7,532 nucleotides of DNA from Firmicutes bacterium UBA1426. Lineage in GTDB: Bacteria; Bacillota; Clostridia; Peptostreptococcales; Anaerovoracaceae. Below the pieces are notes generated by a model. That model ran no database searches. It worked only from the letters and a program-made list of their open reading frames with translations, and was not told the DNA's origin. The stretch covers positions 645 through 8,176 of the forward strand of contig DCUA01000078.1 in assembly GCA_002329675.1 (NCBI GenBank), given 5' to 3'. The position numbers and the translations under genes are program-made. Shown in pieces: positions 1 to 5,669 of the stretch (within the stretch, counting starts at the first letter, position 1; every line of letters starts with the position of its first letter).

Positions 1-786
1 TTTCCCAGCGTGGGAGCTACGGAGAACGTCATGATGGCAGCGGTGATGGCAGAAGGGGAGACCCGGATCCTGAATCCCGCAAAAGAACCGGAAATCATTG
101 ATCTGCAAAATTATCTGGTAAGTTGCGGCGCACAAATATCCGGGGCCGGGAGTGACGAGATACGCATTATCGGAGGATCACCCCTTCGCGAGACTGAGTA
201 CAAACCCATTCCCGACCGTATTGAAGCGGGAACCTTGTTAGCTGCGGCTGCTGTGACAAGAGGAAAGATACTGTTAAAGGAAGCTATTCCCGGTCACATG
301 GACTCCATCCTGAACTGGTTAGGAGAAGCCGGATGTAAAGTGCAAAGGGGCGGGGATTTTATTTATCTTGAGGCGCCTGATCGCCTCGCGGCTGTCAGAC
401 CAATTGAAACCCAACCCTATCCGGGGTTTCCTACAGATATGCAATCCCAGCTCATGGCTGCCATGAGCCTGGCTAAAGGGACCACGGAGATTACAGAATC
501 CATATTTGAGAATCGGTTCAAGCATGTATCAGAACTGAACAAAATGGGAGCTGACATTCAAGTCATTGAGAGGACCGCAATCGTCAAAGGTGTAGAACGT
601 CTTGCAGGGAAGCGGGTCACTGCGGCAGATCTACGGGGAGGGGCAGCCTTAGTCATTGCAGGATTGGCAGCAGAAGGAAACACAATTGTTGAAAACATCG
701 GACAGATCGACAGGGGATATGATCGTCTGGAAGATATTCTAAAGAGCCTGGGAGGGCAAATAGAGCGGGTAAGCCATACAGATTGA
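1..786 (+). CDS. murA: UDP-N-acetylglucosamine 1-carboxyvinyltransferase (MurA), 5'-truncated
   Basis: The product transfers enolpyruvate from PEP to UDP-GlcNAc in the cytoplasm, the first committed step of peptidoglycan synthesis. The reading frame is open from base 1: the first codons read FPSVGATEN, the conserved MurA segment, so GTG at 10 is an internal valine and not a start. About 261 C-terminal codons are present. The N-terminal part, including the PEP-binding active-site cysteine loop, lies upstream of the window. Visible family hallmarks are PDRIEAGT, the FPTDMQ motif with the catalytic Asp at 436-438, ENRF, DLRGGAALV and DRGYDRLEDIL, which carry the conserved Glu/Arg residues of the closed active site. 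The C-terminus looks intact. ftsQ follows after 28 nt, so the two are probably co-transcribed. Bacillota often carry two murA paralogs, and I cannot tell which this is. Confidence 0.96.
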   Translation, partial: FPSVGATENVMMAAVMAEGETRILNPAKEPEIIDLQNYLVSCGAQISGAGSDEIRIIGGSPLRETEYKPIPDRIEAGTLLAAAAVTRGKILLKEAIPGHMDSILNWLGEAGCKVQRGGDFIYLEAPDRLAAVRPIETQPYPGFPTDMQSQLMAAMSLAKGTTEITESIFENRFKHVSELNKMGADIQVIERTAIVKGVERLAGKRVTAADLRGGAALVIAGLAAEGNTIVENIGQIDRGYDRLEDILKSLGGQIERVSHTD

Positions 787-814
787 AAAGAGTAACCGGA
801 GTAATGAATAGAAA

Positions 815-1555
815 ATGAAGGAAAAGAACACAAAGAAAAAGAGGAGAAGGAAAAAGCGGTATCTGCTTAAGTTTGTACTGTTGCTGGCATTTGGCACAGG
901 TATTTATTATTTTATATCCTCCTCTCTGTTTGATATACAAAAAATAACGGTAGAGAATAATAGTTACTATACGGGACAACAGGTGATAAGTATTGCGGAA
1001 GCCGGAATGGGTGGAAATCTTTTTAAGACATCCACCACCGATATGAAGGACAAGCTTCTGAAGGATCCTTATATAAAAAATGCAGTGATATCCCGAAAGC
1101 TGCCCGATGAACTGATCATCACCGTCGAAGAGCGTCAGGAAGCCGCTTGTGTACCTTATGGAGATCGATTCATCATCATCGATAAGGAGGGAATGATCCT
1201 TCGCATGACGGATGTGGCGCCCGCGCTCACTCTGTTTACAGGTATGACCCTGACGAACATAGAAACAGGAACGCCTCTCCAAGTGGAGGAGAACTCCATG
1301 TTATCGGGAACCCTGAGACTGCTGGCAGGTATGGAGGAAAACGAGCTATTCTTCAAGAAGATCGAGTTTTCCGGTATTGTTATCAGAGCTTACATATATG
1401 ATAACCTGCTTTGCGAGGGAAGTCCGGAAAACATCCTGAAAAGCATGGACGATTTGAAGGATGTGTTGTATGATTTATATGTTCAGGGGATAGAAAGAGG
1501 GGTTATCAAAGTGGCCGGAGACGGTTATATTTCCTTCAGCGCTTTGGTAGAGTGA
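815..1555 (+). CDS. ftsQ: Cell division protein FtsQ/DivIB
   Basis: This is a bitopic membrane protein of the divisome that, in the known family, binds the FtsL/DivIC-FtsB pair and helps control septal wall synthesis. The 246-aa product has a Lys/Arg-rich cytoplasmic tail (residues 1-15), one membrane segment (about 17-34), a POTRA domain (about 39-107: FDIQKITVENN, then LLKDPYIKNAVISRKLPDELIITVEER) and an extracellular beta domain (about 110-240). The length fits Gram-positive DivIB (about 260 aa). The ATG at 815 is chosen because the basic tail and membrane segment follow directly. A GGAG at 798-801 is the only Shine-Dalgarno candidate and sits rather far away (13 nt). Another ATG at 804 reads only four codons before its TGA, which overlaps this start. 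Its position between murA and the DUF881 genes supports the call. Confidence 0.93.
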   Translation: MKEKNTKKKRRRKKRYLLKFVLLLAFGTGIYYFISSSLFDIQKITVENNSYYTGQQVISIAEAGMGGNLFKTSTTDMKDKLLKDPYIKNAVISRKLPDELIITVEERQEAACVPYGDRFIIIDKEGMILRMTDVAPALTLFTGMTLTNIETGTPLQVEENSMLSGTLRLLAGMEENELFFKKIEFSGIVIRAYIYDNLLCEGSPENILKSMDDLKDVLYDLYVQGIERGVIKVAGDGYISFSALVE

Positions 1556-1580
1556 TTTTTTTGGGACAGGAGAGGTTTTA

Positions 1581-2369
1581 ATGCATAAAAAGGGTGGAAT
1601 TCTAGTAATACTTGCTCTGGCAATTCTCATCGGTTTGATTCTATCGATTCAGATGAACACTTCAGATGCTTACGAACAGGGAGGTCTGATCACCATTGCT
1701 CAGGCCAACGATCTGGAAAGGCAACTAAAGGAAGTTCGAAACGAAAAAGAATCGATCATGGTAGAATATCTTGAATTGGAACAGAGGTTAAAAGAAATCG
1801 AAGAGCAGAGTCTCAGTGAAGATGCTTTACTTCAAGCTGCCATGAAAGATCTGGAGCGATATCGCATGGCGGCCGGCGTATTGGATGTGAAAGGCCCCGG
1901 CGTTATCATCACCGTTGACGACCCGATCCCCACCGAAGAAAACCCCGGAGATGGCTATAGCACCATTATGGTCCGCTCCGATTTATTGCTGTCTCTGATC
2001 AATAAATTGAAGGATGCCGGTGCGGAAGCCATTTCCATAAACGGGCAGCGCATCATTGCCAGAACTGAGATCAGTCTGGCAGGTGATAACGTTAATATCA
2101 ACACTGTTCCAACAGCCCCGCCTTACACGATCAAAGCTATAGGCAACCCTGATACCATGGAGGGTACATTGAACATTCGCTATGGTATCGTCGAAGTCAT
2201 GCGCAACAATTACGGACTTCAGGTTTCCATAGCCAAGCAGGAGGAAATCGAGATACCCCGCTATAGCGGTGTTCTTCGCTATCTATATGCAAAGCCCGTC
2301 GATACTACCGGAGCAGAAGCAGATGAGACCGTTGATATCGCAGACGGCAGCGAAACAGATCAACAATAA
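1581..2369 (+). CDS. DUF881 family membrane-anchored protein (YlxW/YlxX-like), first copy
   Basis: The function is unknown. Proteins of this family are encoded beside divIB, sbp and ftsZ in many Gram-positive bacteria, which suggests an envelope or division role. The 262-aa product has an N-terminal membrane anchor (about residues 6-24), so most of it should lie outside the membrane. A charged, probably coiled-coil segment (about 42-78, rich in Glu/Lys/Leu) follows, then the DUF881 domain (about 95-235) with GPGVIITVDD at 105-114 and an LKDAGAEAISINGQRI stretch at 143-158. The last 20 residues are acidic and lack hydrophobic character. The start is well supported by AGGAGAGG at 1568-1575. It is a paralog of the next gene. 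The family call rests on motif recall, not on a search. Confidence 0.88.
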   Translation: MHKKGGILVILALAILIGLILSIQMNTSDAYEQGGLITIAQANDLERQLKEVRNEKESIMVEYLELEQRLKEIEEQSLSEDALLQAAMKDLERYRMAAGVLDVKGPGVIITVDDPIPTEENPGDGYSTIMVRSDLLLSLINKLKDAGAEAISINGQRIIARTEISLAGDNVNINTVPTAPPYTIKAIGNPDTMEGTLNIRYGIVEVMRNNYGLQVSIAKQEEIEIPRYSGVLRYLYAKPVDTTGAEADETVDIADGSETDQQ

Positions 2370-2381
2370 AGAGGCATCCAC

Positions 2382-3131
2382 ATGAAAGGAAAAGCGATCC
2401 TGTATTTCATAATATGCCTCTTTGTAGGGTGCTCTATCGTTGTCTTGACCAAGACAGTCAATGGACAGCATCTTTTTGTGTCTTCAAAGGTATTGGATGA
2501 CTATCGAATCACCATTGAAGGTGAGCGTAAGGATATAGAGAACCTCATAAAGCTCGCCGATGAAAGCAGGGAAGAGCTTGAAGCTCTTGAAGCCCTGAAA
2601 GCAGCTAACGAAGACATCAGCCGGGAGGTTGAAGCCAGGCTGTTTCAGGATCTGGATTTTTACAGCCTTGCAGGAGGCTTTGTGGATGCGATCGGTCCCG
2701 GGGTAGAGGTAGTCATCGACGACGGGACCCGTGATCTCGAATTCGGAGAAAATCCCAACGACATCCTGGTGCACGACCTGGACCTGCTACTCATTATCAA
2801 CGAACTGAAAGATGCAGGAGCTGAGGTGATTTCCGTAAACGGACAGAGGATCGTGGATACATCCTCTATTTCCTGTTCCGGTTATACAGTCCGCATCAAC
2901 GGTCAGTTTTACGCCAGACCATTTGTCATTCGTGCTATAGGTGACGGTTCCCGCATGTCAGCTGCCCTGATCGGTCCCGGCGGATATGGAACCGTCCTGA
3001 AAGACTGGGGACTGATCTTCAGAATATCGATCCTGGATGATATTGTAATTCCCGCATATACAGAAGACAGGGCATCCAAATACATGACACTGTCTACTGC
3101 CGATAAGGTAAAGGAAGGTGAAAATAATTGA
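2382..3131 (+). CDS. DUF881 family membrane-anchored protein (YlxW/YlxX-like), second copy
   Basis: This is a second DUF881 protein (249 aa) of unknown function, 12 nt downstream of the first. It has the same architecture: a hydrophobic anchor (about residues 5-24), a charged helical linker (about 45-88) and the DUF881 domain (about 95-225) with GPGVEVVIDD at 105-114 and LKDAGAEVISVNGQRI at 142-157. These two blocks line up at almost the same residue numbers as in the first copy, which supports an old tandem duplication. The linker and C-terminal tail differ clearly. There is a Cys in the membrane segment (C17), but no typical lipobox is visible. The start is supported by GAGG at 2371-2374, 7 nt before the ATG. 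Its TGA overlaps the sbp start by 4 nt, suggesting translational coupling. Confidence 0.88.
   Translation: MKGKAILYFIICLFVGCSIVVLTKTVNGQHLFVSSKVLDDYRITIEGERKDIENLIKLADESREELEALEALKAANEDISREVEARLFQDLDFYSLAGGFVDAIGPGVEVVIDDGTRDLEFGENPNDILVHDLDLLLIINELKDAGAEVISVNGQRIVDTSSISCSGYTVRINGQFYARPFVIRAIGDGSRMSAALIGPGGYGTVLKDWGLIFRISILDDIVIPAYTEDRASKYMTLSTADKVKEGENN
3111..3120 (+). promoter_or_regulatory. Ribosome binding site deciding the TTG start of sbp
   Basis: AAGGAAGGTG lies inside the end of the second DUF881 gene. It places an AAGGTG core 7 nt before the TTG at 3128. The first in-frame ATG at 3140 would be 19 nt away, so the TTG is the better start. Confidence 0.7.
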
Positions 3132-3493
3132 TTATTGTCATGCTGATCGGTTTAGCAGCCGGTATCTTTGTAGGGTTTGCCTTTGATGTTTCATACCCTT
3201 CGGAATACTCTTTCTATATTTCCATGGGTCTGCTGGCCGCCATGGACTCCCTGCTGGGAGCGATCCGGGCGGATATGGAAGGGAAGTATAACAATCTCAT
3301 CTTCATCAGCGGATTTCTGACCAATGCGATCCTGGCTGCTGCACTGGTGTATCTGGGAGACCGTTTAGGACTTCCTTTCTACTACGCGGTCATCCTGGTC
3401 TTTGGAGGGCGGCTGTTCCAGAATCTTGCGGTCATCCGGAGGCTCATTATCGAGAAATATCTGACGAAAAAAGAAAAGGATATCACCAATTAA
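3128..3493 (+). CDS. sbp: Small basic protein Sbp (DUF1290 family), TTG start
   Basis: This is a small integral membrane protein of unknown biochemical function that is found next to ftsA/ftsZ in Gram-positive bacteria. The 121-aa product closely resembles my recollection of B. subtilis Sbp, with the conserved YPSEYS (23-28), a LAAMDSLLGAIRA segment (36-48), FISGF (59-63) and GGRLFQNLAVIRR (93-105). Three or four hydrophobic segments are visible (about 1-19, 28-47, 56-76 and 83-103), followed by a lysine-rich tail. The start is the TTG at 3128, which shares TTGA with the upstream stop codon. An ATG at 3140 would remove four residues of the first hydrophobic segment and lacks a well-spaced ribosome binding site. 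It is the last gene of the upstream block, and ftsZ follows after 97 nt where ftsA would be expected in Bacillus. Confidence 0.92.
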   Translation: MIIVMLIGLAAGIFVGFAFDVSYPSEYSFYISMGLLAAMDSLLGAIRADMEGKYNNLIFISGFLTNAILAAALVYLGDRLGLPFYYAVILVFGGRLFQNLAVIRRLIIEKYLTKKEKDITN

Positions 3494-3496
3494 TAG

Positions 3497-3525
3497 ATGC
3501 ACAGGTGCACCATATATGCTATAAT
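3497..3525 (+). promoter_or_regulatory. Candidate sigma-A promoter for ftsZ (extended -10)
   Basis: TGCTATAAT at 3517-3525 is a perfect extended -10 element. The hexamer 17 nt upstream, ATGCAC at 3497-3502, is a poor -35 (2 of 6), as is common for promoters that rely on the TGn extension. Transcription would start near 3532, giving a leader of about 60 nt before the ftsZ ATG at 3591. This would let ftsZ be expressed apart from the murA-ftsQ block. Confidence 0.6.
3504..3511. promoter_or_regulatory. GGTGCACC palindrome between -35 and -10 of the ftsZ promoter
   Basis: GGTGCACC is a perfect 8-bp palindrome in the promoter spacer. It overlaps a second inverted repeat, TGCAC-AG-GTGCA, at 3498-3509. 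Its position would suit a repressor operator, but no known regulator motif is recognised and a short palindrome can arise by chance. Confidence 0.3.
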
Positions 3526-3528
3526 TAG

Positions 3529-3561
3529 TAAAACATTCTGCGAAAAATGCAAAATGTTTTA
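3529..3561 (+). repeat. AT-rich inverted repeat (hairpin) in the ftsZ leader
   Basis: TAAAACATT at 3529-3537 pairs perfectly with AATGTTTTA at 3553-3561 (9 bp). After one C-A mismatch, TGC at 3539-3541 pairs with GCA at 3549-3551 around a 7-nt loop. It follows the candidate -10 and precedes the ftsZ ribosome binding site by 16 nt. Only four T residues close it, so it is a poor terminator. It may form a 5'-end RNA structure. Confidence 0.5.
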
Positions 3562-3577
3562 TAGTGAATAAATCTGC

Positions 3578-3583
3578 AGGAGG
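3578..3583 (+). promoter_or_regulatory. Ribosome binding site deciding the ftsZ start
   Basis: AGGAGG ends 7 nt before the ATG at 3591. This rules out the longer reading from GTG at 3564, which would place the Shine-Dalgarno inside the coding region. The ATG at 3586 is out of frame. Confidence 0.88.
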
Positions 3584-3590
3584 TCATGTC

Positions 3591-4748
3591 ATGCTCCAGT
3601 TTGAGGTGAACGAAGAAAGAAATGCACAAATAAAAGTGATCGGCATCGGCGGTGGCGGAAGCAACGCAGTAAACCGCATGATCGACGCCGGATTAAAAGG
3701 TATCACTTTTATTGCCATAAATACGGACAAGCAGGCCCTATCCATGTCTAAGGCTGAAACCAAGATACAGATCGGTGAAAAACTTACAAAAGGATTGGGA
3801 GCCGGTGCAAATCCCGAAGTGGGACAAAAGGCCGCGGAAGAAAATATTGACGATCTCAGCAAGTTCCTGGCCGGATCGGATATGGTTTTCATCACCGCCG
3901 GCATGGGAGGAGGTACCGGGACAGGAGCTGCTCCTATCATAGCAAAAGCAGCAAAAGATGCCGGCATTCTTACGGTAGGTGTTGTCACCAAACCCTTTAC
4001 TTTCGAAGGCAAAAAGAGAAGAGACCATGCTGACCTGGGTATTAAGTTTCTAAAGAAATATGTCGATTCTCTCGTAGTAGTTCCCAATGACAAACTTTTG
4101 CAGATAGCTGAGAAAAACACTACCATGCTCGAAGCTTTCTCCATGGCTGATGAAGTACTTAAACAGGGTGTTCAGGGCATATCCGATCTGATCGCGGAAG
4201 CCGGTCTGATCAACCTGGACTTTGCCGATGTCCGCACAGTGATGAACGACAGAGGCATCGCTCACATGGGTGTTGGCCGCGGAAGAGGAGAAAACAGGGT
4301 TCAGGAAGCAGTAAAAGATGCCATTGAGAGCCCCTTGCTGGAAACCAGCATCGGCGGAGCAAAGGCAGTTCTCCTGAACATTATGGGCGGATACGATCTT
4401 GGTATGCTTGAGGTCAATGAAGCTGCGGATCAGATCGAAAAAGCCGCGGACAAGGATGCCATTGTTATCTTTGGTGCTTCTGTGAAGGAAGAGCTTCAGG
4501 ATGAGATCATCATAACCGTTATTGCGACCGGATTTGAGGATAGAGCAACAGATAAGATCTCCGGTGGAAACCGGGATATCATACGCCCCGGCAGCAATGA
4601 CAGCAGCGGCCCGGAAGACCATCCGCCATGTTCCGATGAAGAGAATGACATCGAAGCCGGTACGACAGATGATGGTTTTGATAAGAAATATACGACCGAC
4701 TTCACGATACCGTCCTTCCTTAACAAGGATAAGAACAGAAACTATTAA
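3591..4748 (+). CDS. ftsZ: Cell division protein FtsZ
   Basis: This is a tubulin-like GTPase that assembles the cytokinetic ring at midcell. The 385-aa product begins MLQFEVNEE, as expected for Gram-positive FtsZ. It shows the nucleotide-binding GGGGSN (20-25), the tubulin signature GGGTGTG (106-112), the T7 catalytic loop NLDFAD (208-213) and a C-terminal subdomain to about residue 316. A variable acidic linker of about 45 residues follows, then a conserved C-terminal peptide, TDFTIPSFL (369-377), ending in a basic tail. That peptide is the known docking site for FtsA, SepF and other tethers, so the protein appears complete and functional. The usual partner gene ftsA is not adjacent. Expression probably comes from the promoter at 3497-3525 plus read-through from sbp. 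A strong terminator follows 17 nt after the stop. Confidence 0.98.
   Translation: MLQFEVNEERNAQIKVIGIGGGGSNAVNRMIDAGLKGITFIAINTDKQALSMSKAETKIQIGEKLTKGLGAGANPEVGQKAAEENIDDLSKFLAGSDMVFITAGMGGGTGTGAAPIIAKAAKDAGILTVGVVTKPFTFEGKKRRDHADLGIKFLKKYVDSLVVVPNDKLLQIAEKNTTMLEAFSMADEVLKQGVQGISDLIAEAGLINLDFADVRTVMNDRGIAHMGVGRGRGENRVQEAVKDAIESPLLETSIGGAKAVLLNIMGGYDLGMLEVNEAADQIEKAADKDAIVIFGASVKEELQDEIIITVIATGFEDRATDKISGGNRDIIRPGSNDSSGPEDHPPCSDEENDIEAGTTDDGFDKKYTTDFTIPSFLNKDKNRNY
4720..4748 (+). promoter_or_regulatory. Possible promoter overlapping the 3' end of ftsZ
   Basis: TTAACA at 4720-4725 matches 5 of 6 -35 positions, and TATTAA at 4743-4748 matches 4 of 6 -10 positions with an exact 17-nt spacer. The -10 includes the ftsZ stop codon. 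Transcription would begin near 4755, just before the terminator hairpin, so it would serve the methyltransferase-pheST block only if the terminator leaks. This is the only reasonable promoter I see for that block. Confidence 0.3.
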
Positions 4749-4764
4749 CAGATGGATGAGGATG

Positions 4765-4796
4765 AGAAGCCGGAAAAACCACCGGCTTCTGTTTTT
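4765..4796 (+). terminator. Intrinsic terminator after ftsZ
   Basis: AGAAGCCGG at 4765-4773 pairs perfectly with CCGGCTTCT at 4782-4790 (9 bp, 5 of them G-C). The loop is 8 nt and GTTTTT follows, with five T residues at 4792-4796. This is a textbook rho-independent terminator, and it separates the division genes from the methyltransferase-pheST block. Confidence 0.93.
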
Positions 4797-4824
4797 ATAT
4801 TGATACCTCATGCAAAGGAAGCCC

Positions 4825-5667
4825 ATGAAACACATTACATCCCTTGAAAACTCTATCATAAAAAAGGCTTTGAGTCTGAAGCAGCGCAAGGCCAGGGAGA
4901 AGGAAGGGCTCTATCTCATCGAAGGGCTTCATTTGTGCAAAGAAGCACTGGGTGCAGCTGAGGATATCCAGGTGTTTTTCGTTAAAGAATCCGTCTTACA
5001 AAAGGCGGAAGATCAGGATGTTAAAGATATCATCGAACAGTCGCAGGAGATGGGTATAAAGATAACCCTACTGAGCGACAATGTTTTCGATAAACTTATG
5101 GACACTGAAACTCCCCAGGGTATTTCCGGTATAGTCCGGCGCAGGATATGGGATTCAGAAAGCTTCTTTGGAGCAGACAAACGGAAAGGGCACGGAAATC
5201 TGCTGGTAATGGACCGCATTCAGGACCCGGGTAATGCCGGGACCCTCATCCGGACAGCCGAGGCAGCAGGGTATCAGGGGATACTTGTACTTAAGGGAAC
5301 TGTTGATCTTTTCAGCCCCAAAGTAGTGCGGTCAGCGTCCGGATCTCTATTTCGAATGCCCGTGCTGTTTACAGAAAGCGTTAAGGAGACAGTGGAACTG
5401 CTCCACAGCCGGCAAAAACGAGTGGTTGTTGCCACACCCCACTGCGATAACTTTCATTTTCAAGTTCCTTTGGACAAAGACGTGGCATTTGTCATCGGCA
5501 ACGAAGCAGGGGGCGTCAGCAGAGAATTTCTCGACATGTCGGACAGTCATGTGAAAATCCCCATGAGCGAGCCCGTGGAGTCTCTCAATGCAGCAGTGGC
5601 CGCAGGGATCCTCATGTATGAATCAGTAAGACAAAATTTCCATAAAGAAGCGGAGGAAAAGAAGTAA
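4825..5667 (+). CDS. TrmH/SpoU-family RNA 2'-O-methyltransferase
   Basis: This is an S-adenosylmethionine-dependent methyltransferase of the SPOUT superfamily that probably methylates a ribose 2'-OH in rRNA or tRNA. The exact target cannot be read from the sequence. The 280-aa product has an N-terminal L30e-like substrate-binding domain (about 1-105, with KEGLYLIEG at 26-34) and a SPOUT domain (about 125-270). All three motifs are present: LLVMDRIQDPGNAGTLIRTA (126-145), FVIGNEAGGVS (222-232) and IPMSEPVESLNAAVAAGI (245-262). The start at 4825 is preferred over the in-frame ATG at 4810 because AAGGA at 4815-4819 is correctly spaced and MKHITSLEN is the typical family beginning. pheS starts 2 nt after the stop. 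A methyltransferase upstream of pheST is common in Bacillota (compare B. subtilis YsgA). Confidence 0.92.
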   Translation: MKHITSLENSIIKKALSLKQRKAREKEGLYLIEGLHLCKEALGAAEDIQVFFVKESVLQKAEDQDVKDIIEQSQEMGIKITLLSDNVFDKLMDTETPQGISGIVRRRIWDSESFFGADKRKGHGNLLVMDRIQDPGNAGTLIRTAEAAGYQGILVLKGTVDLFSPKVVRSASGSLFRMPVLFTESVKETVELLHSRQKRVVVATPHCDNFHFQVPLDKDVAFVIGNEAGGVSREFLDMSDSHVKIPMSEPVESLNAAVAAGILMYESVRQNFHKEAEEKK

Positions 5668-5669
5668 TC

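Noticed and set aside
653..1282. Minus-strand open frame (209 codons) spanning the murA-ftsQ junction
   Set aside because: It overlaps two confident genes on the opposite strand and has no family features.
1556..1562. Run of seven T after ftsQ, considered as a terminator
   Set aside because: No GC-rich stem lies directly upstream, and the next gene has a strong ribosome binding site a few bases later.
3564..3590. Longer ftsZ start at GTG 3564
   Set aside because: The AGGAGG at 3578-3583 would fall inside the coding region, and MLQFEVNEE from 3591 matches the normal FtsZ N-terminus.
3584..4144. Minus-strand open frame (186 codons) opposite the ftsZ GTPase domain
   Set aside because: It is antisense to strongly conserved coding sequence, and its Pro/Ser-rich composition is typical of a shadow frame.
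4522..4803. 93-codon + strand frame within the ftsZ 3' end
   Set aside because: It is an out-of-frame, Arg/Met-rich shadow of the ftsZ tail and runs through the terminator.
4810..4824. Longer methyltransferase start at ATG 4810
   Set aside because: It has no ribosome binding site, and the AAGGA at 4815-4819 serves the ATG at 4825.
4752..4847. 31-codon + strand frame across the ftsZ terminator, considered as a leader peptide for pheST attenuation
   Set aside because: It has no ribosome binding site, contains a single Phe codon, and overlaps the next gene's start. A phenylalanine leader peptide would be Phe-rich.
4050..4889. Long minus-strand open frame (279 codons) opposite ftsZ
   Set aside because: It lies entirely antisense to ftsZ and across the terminator, shows no recognisable domain, and is a by-product of codon use on the + strand.
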